Part shown: in pieces, positions 8,427-16,759 of the stretch
How the letters are laid out: every line of letters begins with the position of its first letter
Position numbering within the stretch: the stretch's first letter is position 1
Source: Brotaphodocola sp003480315
GTDB lineage: Bacteria > Bacillota > Clostridia > Lachnospirales > Lachnospiraceae
NCBI RefSeq assembly: GCF_964246085.1
Contig: NZ_CAXTPD010000002.1
Reading direction: 5' to 3' (one strand)
Length of the DNA: 64,000 bases
Translations under genes and position numbers: made by a program
Notes under the pieces: generated by a model
What the model was told of the DNA's origin: nothing
What the model saw: the letters and a program-made list of their open reading frames with translations, nothing else
The model's database searches: none

Positions 8427-9351
8427 TATTCACATCAAGCTGGTTGAATGGAATCTCGATGCCGTTTGCATCAAAGGCTTCCTTGATTCCCTCCAGCACA
8501 TCCCAGCGCACCTGCCAGTAGTTTTCCGTCTTCGTCCAGCCCCGGACGCCGATCATGACAGCACTGTCGGCCAGCTCATTCACGTATACGGTGATACCGT
8601 CCTCGGCCAGCACCAGCGGATGATTCTCATACACACGGCGGATCAGCTCTTTGGCTTTCTTCATGTCAGAGCTGTAGCCAATGCCAACCACCAGATCCAC
8701 GCGGCGCTTCTCCTGTGCTGTTACATTTACAACCGTGCTGTTGGAAATCTGACCGTTTGGAATGGTGATCTTTTTATTGTCTACCGTAATGATGGTAGTA
8801 TATGCCAGACCAATGCTCTGTACTGTGCCCTCGTAGCCGTCGCTCACAATATAATCATGGACACCAAACGGCCGCAGCAGCATGAGCAGGATGCCGCCTG
8901 CCACATTTGCCAGACTGCCCTGCAGGGACAGGCCCACAGCCAGTCCTGCCGAACCAAGCAGCGCGATGATAGAGGCCGACGGAATTCCAAGCTTATCTGC
9001 AGCAATGAAAATAGCCAGCGCGTAAATGCAGGCGTCCGCAACAGAAATCAGGAACCGGCTGACACTCGGATCCATGTTCATGCGCTCGAAGGTTTTTTGT
9101 AAGAACCTGCGCACCACATGAACGATCCGGTTTCCAATCACCAGGATCAGAATCGCGATAGCCAGGCGGTAGCCGAAGCTCATAAGCCCCGGCAGCCAGC
9201 TTTTTAAGGTGTCCAGGATCACATTGGGTTTCAAATTCTGCAGATCCTCATGCACCTCCTCTGCCACCGCCTTGGTTTCTTCCAGCACGGTGGAGAGGTC
9301 CGCATCGGTCTGCGATGCTGTCAGCAGCATCAGCTTTGTCAAAAACATCAT
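8413..9351 (-). CDS. MscS-family small-conductance mechanosensitive channel
   Basis: This membrane channel would release solutes on hypo-osmotic shock. The 312-residue protein has three predicted transmembrane helices at about 50-75, 95-115 and 120-150. The third is the Gly/Ala-rich pore helix (ALLGSAGLAVGLSLQGSLANVAGG). A cytosolic beta/alpha-beta vestibule domain follows. It is the last gene of a four-gene operon, 6 bp after the MoxR gene, with a GAGGGGG site before the ATG. The link to a MoxR/VWA pair suggests a shared envelope-stress role, which is inference from context. Its 3' end overlaps hcp by 14 bp in the convergent direction. Confidence 0.92.
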   Translation of the reverse strand: MMFLTKLMLLTASQTDADLSTVLEETKAVAEEVHEDLQNLKPNVILDTLKSWLPGLMSFGYRLAIAILILVIGNRIVHVVRRFLQKTFERMNMDPSVSRFLISVADACIYALAIFIAADKLGIPSASIIALLGSAGLAVGLSLQGSLANVAGGILLMLLRPFGVHDYIVSDGYEGTVQSIGLAYTTIITVDNKKITIPNGQISNSTVVNVTAQEKRRVDLVVGIGYSSDMKKAKELIRRVYENHPLVLAEDGITVYVNELADSAVMIGVRGWTKTENYWQVRWDVLEGIKEAFDANGIEIPFNQLDVNIKNQ

Positions 9352-9357
9352 ATTTTG

Positions 9358-10962
9358 TTACCCCCTCTTCTTCAGCAGTTCTTCGATTTCTTCCTCCTCC
9401 CGGGAGAACAGGAGGTCGCGGTTGTACTGGTAATACCGCTCACACTCATAGTCCTGCAGAAAATGAACGCTGTAAGCCCCTGTATTCAGCTCTGTCACAA
9501 ACAGAACCAGCTCCTGGCTTCCCGCAAAAGCTGCCTCCATAAAGTCAAAGGCATGCTCCAGGGCTTCCCCGGCCTCATCAAACAGCTCCTCATAACGGTC
9601 GCTGTCCGCGCTGAAACGCTCCCGCAAAAGCGCAAAACCCTCGTTCCAGTCCGTGATGCCGCTCTTTCTAAGCTCCATCAGATCTTCTTCCAGCTTTGCG
9701 CTTACCGCACGGCAGGTGCGAAGCTGAGCGCGGGATAAGAGGCTGTTATCCAGAAGCCGGGACCACTCGGCATGAAAGCTCTCTGCAAGAGCAGACAGAA
9801 CGTCTGCAAGGGCACTGCCGGTTTCGGCATTGGCATCTGCCTGCTCATGCGCACCTGTCGCGGCAGCTTCCGGCACTGACAGCTCCGCACCTGCGGCCGC
9901 TGCACCAGACTTTACTGCCGCAGCATCCCCGCTTTGCAGCTTCTTCATCTGCTCCATCCGCAGGCTCATCAGCTCTTCCATGCGGATGACATTTCGGAAT
10001 TTCTCATTCAGGCCGGACAACAGCAGGCTCACCACGCTGATGCGCTCGTCAAAGGATGCCCGCTGCAGCTTATCCACGGCCGCCTCAGAAATATGTCCCT
10101 CCAGCACCTGCTCCACCTGGTAATCATCCCGGTATTTGTAATACAGCTCCAGATAATTAGCAAAATCCTTCGCAATCTTCGGAAACTGGATGTACTCGCC
10201 AACCAGCTCCCGGTCCATCTTTCGATCCTGCTTCTCATAGATCCAAATGAGTTCGGAAAGATCTTCCCAGCCACGGGGCGTCACAAAGCGTTTGCCATCT
10301 ACCGTCGTCTCAATCTGGCAGAAATTCTGCGGACGGACATTTAAATAAGAGAGAATGGATGGATGGACGCCTGCAGTCTTCGCGTACTCTTTCCAGACCG
10401 GAAGATCCGGCTCCACATCGATCCGGCGGATGCGGTCCATGGTCACGATGTCAAACTCCCGCACCGACTTGTTGTACTCCGGCGGGTTTCCTGCTGCCAC
10501 GATGATCCATCCCTCCGGAATTTTATGATTACCAAAGGCCTTACCCTGCAAAAACTGCAGCATAGTCGGAGCCAGCGTCTCTGATACGCAGTTGATCTCA
10601 TCGATAAACAGAATTCCTTCCGGCAGACCGCTCTTCTCGATCCGGTCATAGACCGATGCCACGATCTCACTCATGGTGTATTCCGTCACAGCGTATTCTT
10701 TGCCGCCGTACATTTTATGCTCAATAAAAGGCAGACCCACCGCGCTCTGTCTTGTGTGATGGGTGATGGTGTAGGCCACCAGACCGATCTGGCACTCCTG
10801 CGCTGCCTGCTCCATGATCTGAGTTTTGCCGATTCCGGGCGGTCCGATCAGCAGCATAGGACGCTGGCGGATGGACGGGATCTCGTAAGCCCCAAACTCA
10901 TCCTTTGCCAGATACGCGGCCACCGTATCCTTGATTTCCTGTTTTGCACGTTTGATGTTCAT
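9358..10962 (-). CDS. MoxR-type AAA+ ATPase
   Basis: MoxR ATPases act as chaperones with VWA-domain partners in assembling or activating protein complexes. The AAA+ core lies at about 30-320 of 534 residues, with Walker A GPPGIGKT at 40-47, Walker B ILFIDEIN near 118 and a sensor region VAAGNPPEYNKS. The C-terminal third is mostly helical with an Ala-rich linker near 350-385 and ends in an acidic segment (SREEEEIEELL). It starts 4 bp after the VWA gene stop codon, so the two are translationally coupled, as is usual for MoxR/VWA pairs. The client of the complex is unknown. Confidence 0.88.
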   Translation of the reverse strand: MNIKRAKQEIKDTVAAYLAKDEFGAYEIPSIRQRPMLLIGPPGIGKTQIMEQAAQECQIGLVAYTITHHTRQSAVGLPFIEHKMYGGKEYAVTEYTMSEIVASVYDRIEKSGLPEGILFIDEINCVSETLAPTMLQFLQGKAFGNHKIPEGWIIVAAGNPPEYNKSVREFDIVTMDRIRRIDVEPDLPVWKEYAKTAGVHPSILSYLNVRPQNFCQIETTVDGKRFVTPRGWEDLSELIWIYEKQDRKMDRELVGEYIQFPKIAKDFANYLELYYKYRDDYQVEQVLEGHISEAAVDKLQRASFDERISVVSLLLSGLNEKFRNVIRMEELMSLRMEQMKKLQSGDAAAVKSGAAAAGAELSVPEAAATGAHEQADANAETGSALADVLSALAESFHAEWSRLLDNSLLSRAQLRTCRAVSAKLEEDLMELRKSGITDWNEGFALLRERFSADSDRYEELFDEAGEALEHAFDFMEAAFAGSQELVLFVTELNTGAYSVHFLQDYECERYYQYNRDLLFSREEEEIEELLKKRG

Positions 10963-10966
10963 AATA

Positions 10967-12295
10967 TTATTTGTCTCCCTCTGTAAGCTGCTCCGGTTCC
11001 ATGATGAGCTTCATGGCCCAGGCCGGAACCGAAATATCCGTATACTGATCCTTTAAAAACACAAAAGCAGTGTCATACACCGGCCGCTTCACCGGATAGA
11101 TACCCTCACCATCGGTAAAATACAACAGGCCCTTCAGACGGTGAAATGCCCCCTGCCGGATCAGCCCGTTCACATACTCAAAAGCCGGACGGAAATCCGT
11201 GCCGCCCTGACCGATGATGGTAAAGTCACGCATATAGGCTTCCATCTCCTCACGGTTTGTGATCAGACGGTCCTGCTGCACCTGCTCATCACACTGGATG
11301 ATGTGGATGTTAGTCTTCTTAAAATAGCTGTCCGACTGGCAGAGCACATCGTAGGTCTCCTCCAGGAACCGCCGTACCAGATCCCCGGAGCAGGACATGG
11401 ACGTGTCGATCACCACCACAAAATCCTCAATCCGGCTCACCTCTTTGGATTCCAGCGGCTCCACTAACGGCATGTTGCCGTAAAGAGAAAGGCCGTAGGT
11501 ATAAAAAATGTAGTCGAAGGAATCCGGATCTACCTGCATCTCCTCCCGAAGCACCGAAAACCGCTGCAGAAATCTGCGGTAATCATAGCGTTCCCGGTTT
11601 TCCACCTGAACCTGCTCCAGCATGCTCTTACTTTCCTCATCCTGCTGATTTCCCATGGTCTCCATCTCGGTCTGCACCTTTTCCCGGTTGTTGCTCCACT
11701 GGGTCTGGCGCACTATGGGCGTTTTCGGGGAATCCTCCGGCAGATCCCAGTAACTGTGGTCATCCACCAGAAATTCCGCCTCAAGGCGTTCCAGCCTCCG
11801 CGGCTCCAGATTTTCTTCTTTTAATACGCGGTATACACCTTCAGCATTCAATACCGAAAGCTTTCCGCGCAGCCGCCCGTACCAGTCCCGCCGAAATGGT
11901 GTCGGTGCCACACGGATACACTTCACATACATATCATCCAGAATGGATTCCACCGCAATATCACAGGCCAGATTCCACAGCTCTGCATCCCGCTTCCCGC
12001 GGGTGTCCATGTGACAGAACAGGCAATGCAGCACCATATGCAGATACGCCCGGTTCACATGCACGCGTCCCCGTTTATACAGGTCACAGACATAGTCTGG
12101 GTGATAATAGATCACAAACCCGTCTGTCCCCACGCCGCGGCAGCCCGGATCTGCCTCAAAGCCAAGGGAACTTAAGGAGAGGTCTAGATAACGCATATTC
12201 AGATACAGCTCATTTCTGGAATTCCGGAAGATCCGGGTACAGAGTTCCACCATATTCAGTTCTTCTAACTGTCTGTGTCTGGTTGGATCAATCAT
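10967..12295 (-). CDS. VWA-domain protein with DUF2201-like metallopeptidase fold
   Basis: The 442-residue protein resembles VWA-like proteins with an N-terminal putative metallopeptidase domain (DUF2201). The zinc-motif position reads HMVLH (86-90) with a third His at 95. The catalytic Glu of HExxH is therefore Met87, so hydrolytic activity is doubtful. The C-terminal von Willebrand A domain has an intact MIDAS site: Asp297, Ser299, Ser301 and a downstream GGTDF. The start at 12295 is preceded by AAGGAGAG at 9-10 bases; the frame stays open further upstream into the LRR gene but without a ribosome-binding site. It lies 19 bp after the LRR gene and 4 bp before the MoxR gene. Confidence 0.82.
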   Translation of the reverse strand: MIDPTRHRQLEELNMVELCTRIFRNSRNELYLNMRYLDLSLSSLGFEADPGCRGVGTDGFVIYYHPDYVCDLYKRGRVHVNRAYLHMVLHCLFCHMDTRGKRDAELWNLACDIAVESILDDMYVKCIRVAPTPFRRDWYGRLRGKLSVLNAEGVYRVLKEENLEPRRLERLEAEFLVDDHSYWDLPEDSPKTPIVRQTQWSNNREKVQTEMETMGNQQDEESKSMLEQVQVENRERYDYRRFLQRFSVLREEMQVDPDSFDYIFYTYGLSLYGNMPLVEPLESKEVSRIEDFVVVIDTSMSCSGDLVRRFLEETYDVLCQSDSYFKKTNIHIIQCDEQVQQDRLITNREEMEAYMRDFTIIGQGGTDFRPAFEYVNGLIRQGAFHRLKGLLYFTDGEGIYPVKRPVYDTAFVFLKDQYTDISVPAWAMKLIMEPEQLTEGDK

Positions 12296-12314
12296 CTCTG
12301 TCTGCACTCTCCTT

Positions 12315-13448
12315 CTATAATTCAAAACGGCGTTTTCGTTTCGGACGCTGCGGTTCACTGGATATTTCCGGATTGTCAGACGCAAACTGACTTCTATCCG
12401 TGCTCCGGGCGGCATCCGCAGTCTGTTCCACGCCGCCAACATTCTGAGCCGCAGTCCGCAGCCGGTGTCTCCGCTCCATGAGCCAGCTTACCATCTCAGT
12501 GTCACCCGCCTCCTGGGCAAGACTTGTCAGCCTGCCAAGCTGATCCGCAAGATTTGCGCTGATCTGGTTCGTATTCTCCGGCTCGCCCGGCTCCTTCACA
12601 GCTTCATCTGCGCCTGACATGTTCTGCCCGTATCCGGCAGCAGCATCCTGATGCGCCGCATCCAGCACTTCATCCACCAGCCACGGCAGCTTTCCCGGCT
12701 CCAGATTGCTCACTCGGTTTCTCTGCAGCCGGTCTGCCTGGATCAGCAGCTTTCCGGCTGTTTCCCAATGCTCCCTTACATAATCCAGATAATGCTCCCG
12801 AAACTTCTCTGACAGTTCCCGCGGATACATCAGACGCCCCAGCGCCAGCTCCGTCACCAGTTCTTCCTGCTCCTGGACCTGCACATGCGGAAAAAGCTCA
12901 TCGTACCCCCGGTACTGAAACACCCGCCCTGCAAAACAGTAGCGGTAACGATGCCCGCAGCCGTGGGTCTCAATAGAAACAATGCGAGCTGGTGTGTTCT
13001 CCACAGAATCCTCGTAGTATTCCGGGAAGATCAGACGTGCCTCAGCTGCTTCTGATGCTGCAGCCGGCATCTGGTGAAGCTGCACCCGCAGAGTCTGGCG
13101 AAGCTCTGCCAGCATCTCCTTTAAGCAGGAGCGCTCCCCCGGAAACTCGGTAATATCCAGATACTCCACAGCCGGAACCCCGGCAAACAGCCCGGCGCCC
13201 AGATCCAGCACCCGGCTGTAGCAGTAAATCCGTTTCAGCTGCTCACACTCATAAAAACCATATGCGCCGATCTTTCTCACATAGGGTGGAAGGTGAATCT
13301 CCTCCACCGCGCTGTGAGCCAGCACATAGGAACCCAGCTCCGTCACCGGACAATCCTCAAACTGCTCCGGCACATAAATGACCGCCTCCGGATCCTCAAT
13401 TTTATCAATGCGGATCTCATCTTTGATCCTTGTATAAATAAACTTCAT
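12315..13448 (-). CDS. Leucine-rich-repeat (BspA-type) protein, first gene of MoxR operon
   Basis: The 377-residue protein has no signal peptide. The N-terminal 110 residues fit BspA-type LRR_5 repeats (PEQFEDCPVTELGSYVLAHS, then AVEEIHLPPYVRKIGAYGFY). The rest is acidic and helical; the C terminus is a low-complexity polar stretch ending in basic PKRKRRFEL. The start at 13448 is chosen because the LRR pattern begins there; the frame stays open upstream through the tRNA-Gly region, which cannot be coding. The function is unknown. Its tight linkage (19 bp) to the VWA gene suggests it recruits or senses a partner for the MoxR/VWA machine. Confidence 0.7.
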   Translation of the reverse strand: MKFIYTRIKDEIRIDKIEDPEAVIYVPEQFEDCPVTELGSYVLAHSAVEEIHLPPYVRKIGAYGFYECEQLKRIYCYSRVLDLGAGLFAGVPAVEYLDITEFPGERSCLKEMLAELRQTLRVQLHQMPAAASEAAEARLIFPEYYEDSVENTPARIVSIETHGCGHRYRYCFAGRVFQYRGYDELFPHVQVQEQEELVTELALGRLMYPRELSEKFREHYLDYVREHWETAGKLLIQADRLQRNRVSNLEPGKLPWLVDEVLDAAHQDAAAGYGQNMSGADEAVKEPGEPENTNQISANLADQLGRLTSLAQEAGDTEMVSWLMERRHRLRTAAQNVGGVEQTADAARSTDRSQFASDNPEISSEPQRPKRKRRFEL

Positions 13449-13632
13449 GGCTATGCCTCTGTTTTTCTTCTTGTCTTTAACTATATTAGGAAAGTTTCGC
13501 GAAAAAGTAAAGCCTTGTTTCTTTTTTATATTCACCTTATAAGGGAAACAGCGGAAAGGAAGTGTTACCATGTCCTTATTAAAAACAAAAAAAGAGGCAT
13601 CCATTTCGGATACCTCTCCTCTTATCATTGAG

Positions 13633-13705
13633 AGCGCGAGACGGGACTCGAACCCGCGACCCCGACCTTGGCAAGGTCGTACTCCACCAACTGAGCCACT
13701 CGCGC
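13633..13705 (-). tRNA. tRNA-Gly (GCC)
   Basis: A 73-nt cloverleaf with acceptor GCGCGAG/CTCGCGC, anticodon loop TTGCCAA (anticodon GCC), T-arm GGGTTCGAGTCCC and discriminator U. CCA is not encoded. It is the last of four minus-strand tRNAs. Confidence 0.97.
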
Positions 13706-13830
13706 ATATTAAATTGTTGTCTCTCGGACATTTCATATCTTATCACAGGTTTTCCTAAATTGCAAGCACTTTTTAAAGTTTTTTGAAATTCATGAAAAGC
13801 CGATAAATAAGAACAATTGTCATATCCAAG

Positions 13831-13903
<73 letters not shown>

Positions 13904-13940
13904 CCGTCTCATCGTAACTGTGAATACCTGAAACTATGAA

Positions 13941-14026
13941 TGCCGCAGGCCGGAATCGAACCGGCACGGGAGATTAGTCCCGCAGGATTTTAAGTCCTGT
14001 GCGTCTGCCAGTTCCGCCACTGCGGC
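13941..14026 (-). tRNA. tRNA-Leu (TAA)
   Basis: An 86-nt class II tRNA with acceptor GCCGCAG/CTGCGGC, anticodon loop CTTAAAA (TAA) and an extended variable arm. Discriminator A; CCA is not encoded. Confidence 0.96.
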
Positions 14027-14043
14027 ATATCCTTTTCAGGAAG

Positions 14044-14125
14044 TGGATGGAGGTGGATTCGAACCACCGAAAGCACAGCTAACAGATTTACAGTCTGCCC
14101 CCTTTGGCCACTCGGGAACCCATCC
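14044..14125 (-). tRNA. tRNA-Tyr (GTA)
   Basis: An 82-nt class II tRNA with acceptor starting GGATGGG, anticodon loop CTGTAAA (GTA), a long variable arm and discriminator A. It is the first gene of the Tyr-Leu-Phe-Gly cluster. A single promoter upstream (above 14126) may serve all four. Confidence 0.96.
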
Positions 14126-14217
14126 ATACTAGCTTCGACAAGCAAAAATTATATTATCATACCGATAATCAAAATGCAAGAAGTTTTTTTATATTCCTGT
14201 AATATTCTTGCAATGTT

Positions 14218-14268
14218 CAGGGCTGCCGCAACGCGTCAAAAGACCGGTTGCGACAGCCCTGATTTTTT
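14218..14268 (+). terminator. Strong hairpin with a T-tract on the + strand
   Basis: CAGGGCTGCCGCAAC (14218-14232) pairs with GTTGCGACAGCCCTG (14247-14261) with one mismatch, followed on the + strand by six Ts. Both neighbouring transcription units run on the minus strand. On that strand the hairpin lies 25 nt after the GH13 stop codon and has no U-tract. It probably ends the GH13 transcript or blocks antisense transcription. Confidence 0.55.
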
Positions 14269-14285
14269 ATTTCCGTCTATACCAT

Positions 14286-16358
14286 CTACACCAGTGCCCC
14301 GCTCGACAACAGCACGCCGCTGTGGGCCGGCACATCCAGCGTCAGCCAGCCATGATCGGCACGATAATCAATGCGTCCGGCATTATAGCCCTTTTCATCA
14401 GACAGCATCATGCGGGTGATGACATCCTCATCGGTGATGCCAAGCTCCCATACCGGCACTCTGACGCTTCTGCTCTCACCACGGTTGTTGATGATGACTG
14501 CGCACTTGTTTTCCCCGCTCATGCGGCCGTAAACGATGAGCTGGCGGTCTGCCAGAAGCTGTTTTAAGGAGCCGCGGCGCAGGGCCGGAAGCTTCTTATG
14601 CAGATCGATGAGGTAACGGTGGTACTCGATCAGCTCAAAATCCTCGAAACCCCACGGATAAGTCCGGCGGTTGTCCGGGTCAGTCCATCCGCAGACTCCT
14701 GCTTCGTCACCATAATATAGGGTCGGTGCCCCCGGCCAGGTCATCTGTACCATAATGGCTTCGCGGAAGATTCCGTAATTGATGCCAAACTCTGCCATCT
14801 TAGCCCCGGCTGTTCCGATTCTGCCCACGATCTGGTTGGTACGGGTCAGGAAACGACTGTGATCATGGTTGGAAAGCTGATTCATGGCCACCATGACCGA
14901 CTGGGTCTGCATGCGGCTCATGTGGTAATACATGGAGCGGAAAAAGCTCACACCGTCACCATAAAGAGCACCGTTGTACTCATCGCTGTGCTTCTCCATA
15001 CCAGTCAGGAACCAGGTCAGCGGCTCCATGAAAGCATCATAGTTCATGACCGTATCCCACTGATCACCCGCCAGCCAGCTGCTTGGATCTCCGTAATGCT
15101 CAGCCAGGATAATTGCCTCCGGGTTTGCCTCCTTGACATGCTTGCGGAATTCCTGCCAGAACTTGTGATTGTACTCGCTGCTGTGGCCCAGGTCTGCCGC
15201 TACATCCAGGCGCCAGCCATCTACTCCATACGGAGCAGACATCCATTTCCCGGCAATCTTCATAATGTACTCAAACAGCTTTGGCGAATCCTCATAGTTT
15301 AGCTTCGGCAGCGTGTCATGTCCCCACCAGCCGTCATAGGTTCCGTTATCCGGCCATGCGTCCTCATTGTAAAACTTAAAGAAGCTGCGGTACGGGCTTT
15401 CCTTACTTTCATAAGCGCCTGGCTCATAGCTTCCCTGGTGGCTGTAAATTTTCTCTCGATCCAGCCATTTATTAAAGGAGCCGCAGTGATTGAACACACC
15501 GTCGATGATGACCCGCATGCCGCGCCTGTGAACTTCTTCCATGAAACGGGCAAAAAATGCATCGCTGGCTGCCAGGTTCTCCGGGTCAGCACTGCGCACC
15601 TGATATCTGGTCGCATGATCATTGTTCACCGCGTTTGCGGCCACCGGCTCACCGCCATCTTTGACGATCACGCCATAATGCGGATCGATGTGGTCATAAT
15701 CCTGACTGTCGTACTTGTGATTGGACGGCGAGACAAACAGCGGATTGAAATAGATCACTTCAACTCCCAGATACTGCAGATAATCCAGCTTGTCCCACAC
15801 GCCCTGAAGATCACCGCCGTAGAAGCAGCCCACATCCATGGTAGACGGATTGGTGCTCCAGTCGGTTACCTGATGTACCGGACGCCCAATATAGACATAC
15901 TCACATTCCGTCACATCGTTGCTCTGGTCACCGTTGCAGAAACGGTCCACAAAAATCTGGTACATGACCGCGCCCTTTGCCCACTCCGGCGTATGAAATC
16001 CCGGCGTAATACGAAATGCATAGCAGCTCTGAATATCCATAGTTGCGCCCAGACGGTTAAAATAGCAGACTGCGCTGCCCTTCACCACCTGGAAATAATA
16101 GCGCTGAGGCTGACTGTCCGCCTCCATGCGATACTCGTAATAGTCAAACAGGCTGTCAGAAGATACCTTCCGCATCTCCGCCTGTATATTCTTATCTTCC
16201 TCAATATAAAAAACCTGATCGACATCATTTTTTGCTGTGCGAAACCGGAGAGTTACCGTCTCACCTGCGTCCGGTTCCTCCGGGTATCGGTAATCCTGCG
16301 TCTCATCCGAAAACAATGCCTGCCGGTTTATTTCATTTTCCTGATGCTCATCAAACAT
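14286..16358 (-). CDS. GH13 alpha-amylase family enzyme (neopullulanase/cyclomaltodextrinase-like)
   Basis: This probably cytosolic 690-residue glycosidase acts on alpha-1,4-glucans or maltodextrins. An N-terminal beta-sandwich domain (about 1-120) precedes the (beta/alpha)8 barrel. All catalytic residues are present: nucleophile Asp385 (DGWRLD), acid/base Glu420 (ILAEHYGD) and Asp499 (LSNHDHSR). There is no signal peptide. The start at 16358 has AAGGAG 11 bases upstream; the alternative ATG 34 codons earlier lies at the predicted transcription start and lacks a ribosome-binding site. Exact substrate (pullulan, cyclodextrin, maltodextrin) cannot be assigned by eye. Confidence 0.9.
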   Translation of the reverse strand: MFDEHQENEINRQALFSDETQDYRYPEEPDAGETVTLRFRTAKNDVDQVFYIEEDKNIQAEMRKVSSDSLFDYYEYRMEADSQPQRYYFQVVKGSAVCYFNRLGATMDIQSCYAFRITPGFHTPEWAKGAVMYQIFVDRFCNGDQSNDVTECEYVYIGRPVHQVTDWSTNPSTMDVGCFYGGDLQGVWDKLDYLQYLGVEVIYFNPLFVSPSNHKYDSQDYDHIDPHYGVIVKDGGEPVAANAVNNDHATRYQVRSADPENLAASDAFFARFMEEVHRRGMRVIIDGVFNHCGSFNKWLDREKIYSHQGSYEPGAYESKESPYRSFFKFYNEDAWPDNGTYDGWWGHDTLPKLNYEDSPKLFEYIMKIAGKWMSAPYGVDGWRLDVAADLGHSSEYNHKFWQEFRKHVKEANPEAIILAEHYGDPSSWLAGDQWDTVMNYDAFMEPLTWFLTGMEKHSDEYNGALYGDGVSFFRSMYYHMSRMQTQSVMVAMNQLSNHDHSRFLTRTNQIVGRIGTAGAKMAEFGINYGIFREAIMVQMTWPGAPTLYYGDEAGVCGWTDPDNRRTYPWGFEDFELIEYHRYLIDLHKKLPALRRGSLKQLLADRQLIVYGRMSGENKCAVIINNRGESRSVRVPVWELGITDEDVITRMMLSDEKGYNAGRIDYRADHGWLTLDVPAHSGVLLSSGALV

Positions 16359-16468
16359 AATAACCCCTGCTCCTTCCTGCCCAGATCCGTCGGCCCTGTT
16401 CGCGTGTTGAGCCAACAGTAACTTTTTTCTTATACGCTCTGACGAATCTGATGGAATCATATGAATTT

Positions 16469-16497
16469 ATTTTAAATGATTCTCATGTCGATTACAA
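16469..16497 (-). promoter_or_regulatory. Promoter of the GH13 amylase gene
   Basis: On the minus strand, TTGTAA (16497-16492) and TAAAAT (16474-16469) are 17 bp apart, giving a start near 16462. The -35 region reads TGTAATCG, which matches one half of a CcpA cre site (TGNAANCG); the other half does not match, so catabolite control is only a possibility. Confidence 0.55.
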
Positions 16498-16541
16498 CAT
16501 GTTTAAGTAATTCCAGGAGGAATTTCTGAACTGAAAATCTA

Positions 16542-16568
16542 CTGTTTTGGTATATTATCTCAAAACAG
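16542..16568. repeat. Inverted repeat CTGTTTTG-N11-CAAAACAG
   Basis: Perfect 8-bp arms separated by 11 bp lie about 93 bp upstream of the predicted GH13 transcription start and directly against the ftsH terminator hairpin. It could be an operator for the amylase gene or a second hairpin at the end of the ftsH transcript. Confidence 0.45.
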
Positions 16569-16569
16569 C

Positions 16570-16599
16570 GAAAGAGCCAGCGGGGTAGCTGGCTCTTTC
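16570..16599 (-). terminator. Probable terminator after ftsH
   Basis: GAAAGAGCCAGC and GCTGGCTCTTTC pair perfectly with a 6-nt loop. On the minus strand the stem is followed by GCTGTTTTG, a short U-rich stretch. It lies about 160 nt beyond the ftsH stop codon. Confidence 0.6.
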
Positions 16600-16759
16600 A
16601 GGAGAAGGTATTTCGTTTCTTATGGGGTGTAGCAAAAACTATATAATGTATTGGGGGGTTTACGTCTATTATAATAGCACGGCCCAGCCAATAAGTGTTA
16701 ACAAACATGAACAAATTCCAAAACTTTTTTTGTGCAGTTTGTATAGTTTTCAACCCCAT

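Larger units (their letters stand above)
16359..16759. other. Intergenic region between the GH13 gene and ftsH
   Basis: This 401-bp stretch holds the GH13 promoter and about 100 nt of leader. It also holds an 8-bp inverted repeat with an 11-bp spacer (16542-16568) and a perfect 12-bp hairpin (16570-16599) downstream of ftsH. No gene is seen. Confidence 0.6.

Noticed and set aside
15318..16421. 367-codon + strand frame opposite the GH13 gene
   Set aside because: It mirrors the codon usage of the amylase on the other strand and shows no protein-family features.
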